Assembly (NCBI GenBank): GCA_964354135.1
Contig: CAYGZA010000280.1
Span: forward strand, 1-9,194
DNA length: 9,194 nucleotides
DNA from: CAYGZA01 sp964354135
GTDB taxonomy: Bacteria > Planctomycetota > Planctomycetia > Pirellulales > Thermoguttaceae
Direction: 5' to 3'
The translations under genes and the position numbers were made by a program. Shown one piece after another: positions 5,436 to 9,194 of the stretch (positions are counted from its first letter, which is position 1; each line of letters begins with the position of its first letter). Below the pieces are notes generated by a model that was not told where the DNA came from, searched no databases, and saw only the letters and a list, made by a program, of their open reading frames with translations.

Positions 5436-6648
5436 TACTACGGCGCTAAACCGGCTGTCGCGAAAAGGGGGCCGGCCCCGTCGCGGCTGGCGTTCTCCCT
5501 GGGCCCTAGCGGCCCTGGCGGGGGGCTGGCTGGGCTGTGCGACGATCGTGGCACCGCGCGCGGCCCGGGCGGACGAGGCGCTGGCCGAGCGCCGGGAAAG
5601 AATCGAGACCCTCAGCACCGCCGAGAAGGAAGAGGTGCTGGAGCATCAAAAGCAGCTCGCCAAGATGACGTGGAGCGAGCAGGAGCGGCTCCGCTGGCTC
5701 AGCCGGGAATTGGAGAAGGACGAGCGTGCCGCAGAGCTTCGCGAGGTGATGCGGCGTTACTACGACTGGCTCAAGACGCTGCCGCCGTACGTGCAGGCCG
5801 AGCTCGCCGAGATGCCCCCCCAGGCCCGCGTGGCCAAGATCAAGAGCCTGTTGGAGTCGGAGGAGCAAGGCCGCAAGGACGCCAAGGGCCCCGGTTCCCG
5901 CGACCTGGCCCGCATGGAAGCGTATCGCCGGGCACTTGTGAAGTACGGCGGCTACGGCGTCAGGATGTTCGACCCCGACGACGTCGAGGGGTTGCTCCAG
6001 TGGCTCGACAAGTACTTCGCCGCCAACGGGTCGCAACTGCTGGACGAGATCAGCCTGCCCCACCGGCTCGAATTGCAGAAGCAGCTCCAGGAAGTCGAGA
6101 AGCAACCCGCCGGCCCCAAGCGCGAGGTCCGCCGCCACGAAGTCCTGGCCATGATCTTGCTCCGCTGGCAACTGGACAACCCGAAGAAAATGCCCCCCTT
6201 GAAGGAGCGGGATCTGAAAGAGCTGCGCGGCAAGCTCTCCGCCAAGACCCGGGAGCGGCTCGAGTCCCGCTCGGAAAAGGAACAGTGGTCGGCCATTTCC
6301 GGATCGATCGCCCGATTCGCCATGTACCAGGCGGAGGCCCGCCGCGCCAACGCCCCGCTCCCCATCAGCGGTGAGGAGCTCGCCGGATTCTTCGAGGAAA
6401 ACCTGAGCCCCGCACAGCGGGACTGGCTAACGAAGCTCCCCAAGGAAGAGATCCCGCGGGCGCTGGCGTGGATGTACGTCAACTGGAAAACGTCCGCGTC
6501 GCCGGGCCGTCCCTGGGAGCGTCCGGGCGGTGAGAAACGCCCCGGCCCGCCGGGTCCCTGGTCCAAGGGCGGCCCATCGCGTCCCCCCTTCCCCCCGCCC
6601 GAGAAACCGCGCCCGCCGGCCACCAAGACAGATCGAGCGGGCACGTGA
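5425..6648 (+). CDS. Exported alpha-helical protein of the sigma operon, proline-rich C-terminus
   Basis: I do not recognise a named family for this 407-residue protein; it has the feel of a planctomycete-specific conserved hypothetical with DUF3106-like phrases. A basic N-terminus (RKGGRPRRGWR, 13-23), a hydrophobic stretch (about 25-43) and an ARA-D site (47-50) suggest a Sec signal peptide, so it probably acts outside the inner membrane. The mature part is charged and helical. It carries recurring motifs of the type LS-x-AE/Q-x-x-x-L followed by P or W: LSTAEKEEVL (63-72), LPPYVQAELAEMPPQAR (119-135), LSAKTRERLES (271-281) and LSPAQRDWLTKLP (327-339). Residues about 357-400 are rich in Pro, Gly, Arg and Lys and are likely disordered. 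GAAGGA eight bases before the ATG is a good ribosome site, and the start overlaps the anti-sigma gene. It may be an effector or sensor of the sigma pathway; this is inference from gene order. Confidence 0.8.
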   Translation: MAPDTTALNRLSRKGGRPRRGWRSPWALAALAGGWLGCATIVAPRAARADEALAERRERIETLSTAEKEEVLEHQKQLAKMTWSEQERLRWLSRELEKDERAAELREVMRRYYDWLKTLPPYVQAELAEMPPQARVAKIKSLLESEEQGRKDAKGPGSRDLARMEAYRRALVKYGGYGVRMFDPDDVEGLLQWLDKYFAANGSQLLDEISLPHRLELQKQLQEVEKQPAGPKREVRRHEVLAMILLRWQLDNPKKMPPLKERDLKELRGKLSAKTRERLESRSEKEQWSAISGSIARFAMYQAEARRANAPLPISGEELAGFFEENLSPAQRDWLTKLPKEEIPRALAWMYVNWKTSASPGRPWERPGGEKRPGPPGPWSKGGPSRPPFPPPEKPRPPATKTDRAGT

Positions 6649-6667
6649 TGGCGCAACGTCATCTAGA

Positions 6668-6744
6668 GGAAAAGGGGGACAGTCCCCATTTGTGCGAAGC
6701 ACCCTTCGGGCCGTTCCGGCAAATGGGGACTGTCCCCTTTTTCC
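6668..6744. repeat. REP-like 24-bp inverted repeat, possible bidirectional terminator
   Basis: The left arm (6668-6691) and right arm (6721-6744) are reverse complements with one mismatch in 24 bases. Each arm contains the near-palindrome GGGGACAGTCCCC (or its complement). The 29-base centre has its own small hairpin GTGC-GAA-GCAC (6692-6702). Runs of T occur at the outer edge on each strand (6738-6742 on plus; complement of 6670-6673 on minus). The element lies between the converging ends of the sigma operon and sppA, where it could stop transcription from both sides. Similar GGGGACAGTCCCC elements are, to my knowledge, dispersed in planctomycete and other genomes, often linked to REP-associated transposases; no transposase is present here. 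Confidence 0.75.
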
Positions 6745-6748
6745 GGCT

Positions 6749-6776
6749 CGCCCTTCGTCCCTCGCACCTCGCCCCT
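6749..6776. repeat. 7-bp tandem repeat, CGCCCCT type, four units
   Basis: CGCCCTT, CGTCCCT, CGCACCT and CGCCCCT follow each other in exact 7-bp phase. The last base overlaps the reverse-strand stop codon of sppA (6776-6778). The same heptamer family recurs in the spacer at 8913-8961. Confidence 0.7.
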
Positions 6777-7849
6777 CATTGGCCCGACACCAGCGGCGGC
6801 ATCCAGCTACACAGGTAGTACGCCCGAGGGACGGTCAATTCCAGGAGGGCTTCCAGCTCCCATCCCGGGCTCTTGGCTTGGGTGCCCAAGAGGAACTCCA
6901 TCCAGGAGAACTCCGGCTTGTACTGGACCACGTGGACCTCGTCCGGAGTCAGCCCGGCGAGCTGGATTGCCTGCTCCACGGCGTCTTCGACGAAGCCGAT
7001 CCGGTCGACCAGTCCGTTCTGAAGTGCCTGCGGTGCGGAATAGACTTGCCCGGTGGCAAGTTTGTCCAGCGCCGCAGGGTCCTTCTGGAACTTGGGCCGC
7101 CCTTGCTTGACCGTTGCCTTGAACTGCGCGAAGCTCTCGTCCACCAGGGCCTGGAAGATCTTCCGCTCCTCTTCGGTCATGTGCCGGCTCAGGCTGCCCA
7201 TCCCCTTGAGCCGGTGGCTGACGACCGAGTCCGACTGGATTCCCCATTTTTGGAGCAGCTCGACGGCCTCGTAGTGCGGGATCACCACGCCGATCGACCC
7301 CGTCCAGGTGGTCGGCTCCGCGAAGATCGCATCGGGCCCCGAGCCGGCCGCCATCGAGACGTAGTAGCCCCCGCTGGCCGCAATCCCGCCCATGCTCACC
7401 ACAATCGGGATGTTCCTTTCCTTGGCGAGCCTGCTGAGGTGGTGGTAAAGGAAGTCGCTTCCCGTGACGGTGCCGCCGGGAGAGTTCACCCGCAGCACGA
7501 CGGCCCGGACCTGAGCGTCCCGGCGGGCGTGGTCGATTTCCCGCTTGACGAATCCCTGGCCGTCGAGGATCGCCCCCTCGATGGAGATAATGGCGATCTT
7601 CCTTTTTGCCTCCCGGTTGTGCGAGAAGTGTTTCTCCTGGACGCGAGGCTCGGAATCGCCGCCGCCGAGGAGCCCAATCAAAACCAGATTCAACAACACA
7701 GAGCCGGCGAAAACCACCACTACCAGGCACCCCAATGTGGGGGCGCAGCCGTAGCCGCGCCTCTTGGGCGGGGGGCCCTCCGGTCGCTCGGTCCCCAGCG
7801 TCGCCGGGGACGGTTCCGGAACAGACGGCGTGCTTTGGTTTGACTGCAT
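6776..7849 (-). CDS. sppA: Signal peptide peptidase SppA (protease IV, short form)
   Basis: SppA is a membrane-anchored serine protease that breaks down signal peptides left after protein export. The 357-residue size fits the short, single-domain (B. subtilis type, S49 family) enzyme rather than the 67-kDa E. coli form. The N-terminus is proline-rich and cytoplasmic, followed by one membrane segment (about 38-61). The protease core begins at KIAIISIEGAI (84-94). It includes VVLRVNSPGGTVTGSD (117-132), then MGGIAASGGYYVS (153-165), in which S159 is the expected nucleophile. GSIGVV (184-189) follows, and RLKGMGS (213-219) provides K215 as the probable general base of the Ser-Lys dyad. The end LDKLATGQVYSAPQALQNGLVD is typical. 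GAGGA six bases before the ATG is a strong ribosome site. It is convergent with the sigma operon and divergent from the isomerase gene. Confidence 0.93.
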   Translation of the reverse strand: MQSNQSTPSVPEPSPATLGTERPEGPPPKRRGYGCAPTLGCLVVVVFAGSVLLNLVLIGLLGGGDSEPRVQEKHFSHNREAKRKIAIISIEGAILDGQGFVKREIDHARRDAQVRAVVLRVNSPGGTVTGSDFLYHHLSRLAKERNIPIVVSMGGIAASGGYYVSMAAGSGPDAIFAEPTTWTGSIGVVIPHYEAVELLQKWGIQSDSVVSHRLKGMGSLSRHMTEEERKIFQALVDESFAQFKATVKQGRPKFQKDPAALDKLATGQVYSAPQALQNGLVDRIGFVEDAVEQAIQLAGLTPDEVHVVQYKPEFSWMEFLLGTQAKSPGWELEALLELTVPRAYYLCSWMPPLVSGQ

Positions 7850-7923
7850 CGCAATTCCTCAGAACCGGATGGGCGTCGCCGGCCGGCGGCGCGCTGCCAT
7901 CGTGAAATGCCGTGTCTCGGCAC

Positions 7924-7941
7924 CGGCGCCCCTCGGCGCCG
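7924..7941 (-). repeat. Hairpin in the sppA leader
   Basis: CGGCGCC and GGCGCCG form a perfect 7-bp, all-GC stem around a 4-base loop. It lies 75-92 bases upstream of the sppA start codon. If the promoter at 7976-8004 is right, the hairpin falls inside the sppA 5' untranslated leader. No T tract follows on the minus strand, so it is not an attenuator of the simple kind. Confidence 0.55.
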
Positions 7942-7975
7942 TGACCGCCTCCCTGCGGTCGCGTGCGGCACCGCA

Positions 7976-8004
7976 ATTCTATCTTCGCCCTCCGCCAAAC
8001 GCAA
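7976..8004 (-). promoter_or_regulatory. Candidate sigma-70-type promoter of sppA
   Basis: On the minus strand, TTGCGT (complement of 7999-8004) and TAGAAT (complement of 7976-7981) are separated by 17 bases. The -10 matches five of six consensus bases, the -35 only three. The predicted start near 7969 would leave a leader of about 120 bases containing the GC hairpin. Confidence 0.35.
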
Positions 8005-8048
8005 AGTCGCCCGTCCATCCCCGCGGTCCGGCCGCCCATCGGCTGGTG

Positions 8049-8077
8049 TTGCCAAGAACCGGCTTCCGGCATAAAGT
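8049..8077 (+). promoter_or_regulatory. Candidate sigma-70-type promoter of the isomerase gene
   Basis: TTGCCA (8049-8054) and TAAAGT (8072-8077) are 17 bases apart; they match the consensus at five and four of six positions. A transcript would begin near 8084, about 56 bases before the chosen GTG at 8140. This supports 8140 over the upstream GTG at 8086. Confidence 0.4.
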
Positions 8078-8139
8078 AGCTCCCTGTGCCGCGCGTGGCG
8101 CGCGGTCGGGCTTCTTCTGGAGGTGCAAGGGATCAGGGC

Positions 8140-8889
8140 GTGTTTGTCGCTGCTTCGACGGGATGTTTCCCCGATTTGTCGCTGGGCGCCGCTTTGCAGC
8201 GGCTGGCCGACCTGGAATACTCCAACGTGGAGATCGTTGCCCACGAATCGGGGGGGCACCTCAAGCCGTCCGAAGTACTCGCCGACCTGGAACAGGCCGT
8301 GCGACTCTGCCGCCACACCCATCGCTTGAGCGTCGTGGCCTACAGCCTCGATTTCGACGCCCCCGAGGAGGAGTCCTACAACCAGTTTGCGGCCTGCTGC
8401 CGGCTGGCCAAGGCGACGAAAGTGGTCGCCTTGACCATTCGTGCCGCCGAGCTGGGGACCCCGTTCAACGCCGAGGTGGAGCGGCTCCGGCGGCTGGTCT
8501 CGATCGCCGCGGCCGATAGCGTCGTAGTCGGCCTGTTGACCGAGACCGGCCGAATGACCCAGGACCCCAACACGGCCGTCGTGCTCTGCGACAGCGTCAA
8601 GGGCCTGGCCATCACCCTGGACCCCAGCCACTACATCTGGGGCCCCCACAAAGCGGCCAGTTTCGAGCAGGTCATGAAGCACACCTGCCACGTCCGGCTC
8701 CGCGACACCACCAAGGAGACGTTCCAGGTCCGCGTCGGCCAGGGGCTGGTGGAGTACGGCCGCCTGGTGACGCAGCTCAACAAGTTCAATTACGACCGGG
8801 CCCTTTGCGTCGACATGGCCCCCTTGCCCGACGTCGACCAGAACGCCGAGCTCCGCAAGATGCGGCTCCTCCTGGAAAGCCTCCTCTAG
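8140..8889 (+). CDS. Sugar phosphate isomerase/epimerase-like TIM-barrel protein
   Basis: The 249-residue product belongs to the xylose-isomerase-like TIM barrel group (AP_endonuc_2 type), whose members isomerise or epimerise sugars with a divalent metal. The N-terminus FVAASTGCFPDLSLGAALQR (2-21) is the first strand and helix. Candidate metal or substrate residues in the usual order are E31 (NVEIVAHE), E135 (LLTETGR), D161 and H164 (LDPSHYIWG), H184 and R186 (CHVRLRD), and possibly D225 (CVDM) where many relatives have Glu. The substrate cannot be named. I place the start at GTG 8140 because AAGGGA (8127-8132) lies seven bases before it and homologous sequence begins with MFVAAST; starting at GTG 8086 would add 18 low-complexity residues. 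The gene is divergent from sppA. Confidence 0.8.
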   Translation: MFVAASTGCFPDLSLGAALQRLADLEYSNVEIVAHESGGHLKPSEVLADLEQAVRLCRHTHRLSVVAYSLDFDAPEEESYNQFAACCRLAKATKVVALTIRAAELGTPFNAEVERLRRLVSIAAADSVVVGLLTETGRMTQDPNTAVVLCDSVKGLAITLDPSHYIWGPHKAASFEQVMKHTCHVRLRDTTKETFQVRVGQGLVEYGRLVTQLNKFNYDRALCVDMAPLPDVDQNAELRKMRLLLESLL

Positions 8890-8912
8890 TCCGGCAGGGC
8901 GCGCCCCGCACT

Positions 8913-8961
8913 CGCCCCTCGCCCGTCGCCCCTCACCTCTGGCCCCTTGCCCCTCGTCCCT
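8913..8961. repeat. 7-bp tandem repeat, CGCCCCT type, seven units
   Basis: Seven units follow in exact 7-bp phase: CGCCCCT, CGCCCGT, CGCCCCT, CACCTCT, GGCCCCT, TGCCCCT and CGTCCCT. Pyrimidine-rich sequence continues to about 8982. This is the same family as the array at 6749-6776, in the same strand orientation. Confidence 0.75.
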
Positions 8962-8980
8962 TCTTTCCTCCGCCCCTCCC

Positions 8981-9073
8981 CCGATATAGACTGAAACGTC
9001 GTTTCGGTCCCATCTCCGAAGCTTGGGGCCGTTCTCCGCTCCGTTGCCTCATACCGATCCGAGGAGGGCCACC
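8981..9073 (+). promoter_or_regulatory. Leader of the last gene
   Basis: TATAGA (8985-8990) is a fair -10 box but has no clear -35 at the right distance, the upstream being the pyrimidine-rich array. GAAAC-gtc-GTTTC (8993-9005) is a 5-bp inverted repeat directly after it, where an operator could sit. GAGGAG (9061-9066) is a good ribosome site seven bases before the ATG at 9074. Confidence 0.3.
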
Positions 9074-9194
9074 ATGATGAAACAATCGATGGGCCGATGG
9101 GCAGTGCTCGCAGCGTGGTTGTCGCTATCGGCGATCGGCCTGGCGGCCGAGCCGGCCGGCAAGACCATCTCCTTCCGCAGGGTGCAGGTCGACC
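9074..9194 (+). CDS. N-terminus of an exported protein, cut by the window end
   Basis: Forty codons are visible. The product opens with MMKQSMGRWAVLAAWLSL and continues SAIGLAAEPAGKTISFRR. A short basic start, a hydrophobic core (about residues 10-23) and an LAA-E cleavage site near residue 24/25 indicate a Sec signal peptide. The mature start KTISFRRVQVD resembles the first strand of planctomycete proteins with VCBS/FG-GAP propeller repeats, but this is a guess from a few residues. Translation probably begins at ATG 9074, with GAGGAG upstream; a second ATG follows immediately at 9077. Confidence 0.7.
   Translation, partial: MMKQSMGRWAVLAAWLSLSAIGLAAEPAGKTISFRRVQVD

Noticed and set aside
6690..6718. 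Second GGAACGG ECF-type box on the minus strand inside the REP-like element
   Set aside because: At N16 distance there is no TCT-type -10, and it points into the end of the sigma operon.
8086..8139. Upstream GTG start for the isomerase
   Set aside because: It would add a low-complexity Arg/Gly/Ser extension right at the predicted transcription start; GTG 8140 has a ribosome site and fits the family start.

Overview
The window looks like chromosomal DNA of a planctomycete, probably a Pirellulales-type bacterium. The evidence is high-GC coding DNA, a stand-alone CoaB, a PfkB kinase and a sugar isomerase of planctomycete type, a three-gene ECF sigma operon, frequent lack of Shine-Dalgarno sites, and repeat-rich spacers. 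The taxonomic call is inference from recognised protein styles; no database search was made.

Layout. Positions 1-268 are a spacer holding a 14-bp tandem array that runs almost to the start of coaB (269-898, +), which encodes the CoA-pathway phosphopantothenoylcysteine synthetase. Convergent to it, on the minus strand, is a toxin-antitoxin pair: higB (2149-2442), then a HigA antitoxin fused to an ImmA/IrrE zinc-protease domain (929-2149). These genes overlap by one base, and a palindromic candidate operator lies upstream. The sampled base composition of the pair is clearly lower in GC than the neighbouring housekeeping DNA. After a 430-bp spacer comes a PfkB-family sugar or nucleoside kinase (2873-3826, +), then a headless C-terminal remnant of a ThuA-family protein (3852-4001) and a hairpin-rich spacer.

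The centre is a tightly overlapping operon on the plus strand: an ECF sigma factor (4207-4890), a single-pass membrane anti-sigma candidate without a visible zinc-finger signature (4887-5435), and an exported alpha-helical protein with a proline-rich tail (5425-6648). A GGAAC-N18-TCT promoter-like element just upstream suggests autoregulation. The operon is separated from the convergent sppA (6776-7849, -) by a REP-like 24-bp inverted repeat and a 7-bp tandem array. sppA, encoding a signal peptide peptidase, is divergent from a sugar phosphate isomerase/epimerase-like gene (8140-8889, +). Their shared spacer carries one promoter candidate for each direction. A second 7-bp array follows, and the window ends inside the signal peptide and first mature residues of an exported protein (9074 onward).

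The points most worth a second look are the protease-fused antitoxin and its operator, the ECF operon with its candidate self-promoter, the ThuA remnant, the related 7/14-bp repeat arrays, and a direct repeat at 896-910 and 4082-4096 that brackets the toxin-antitoxin/kinase/ThuA block.
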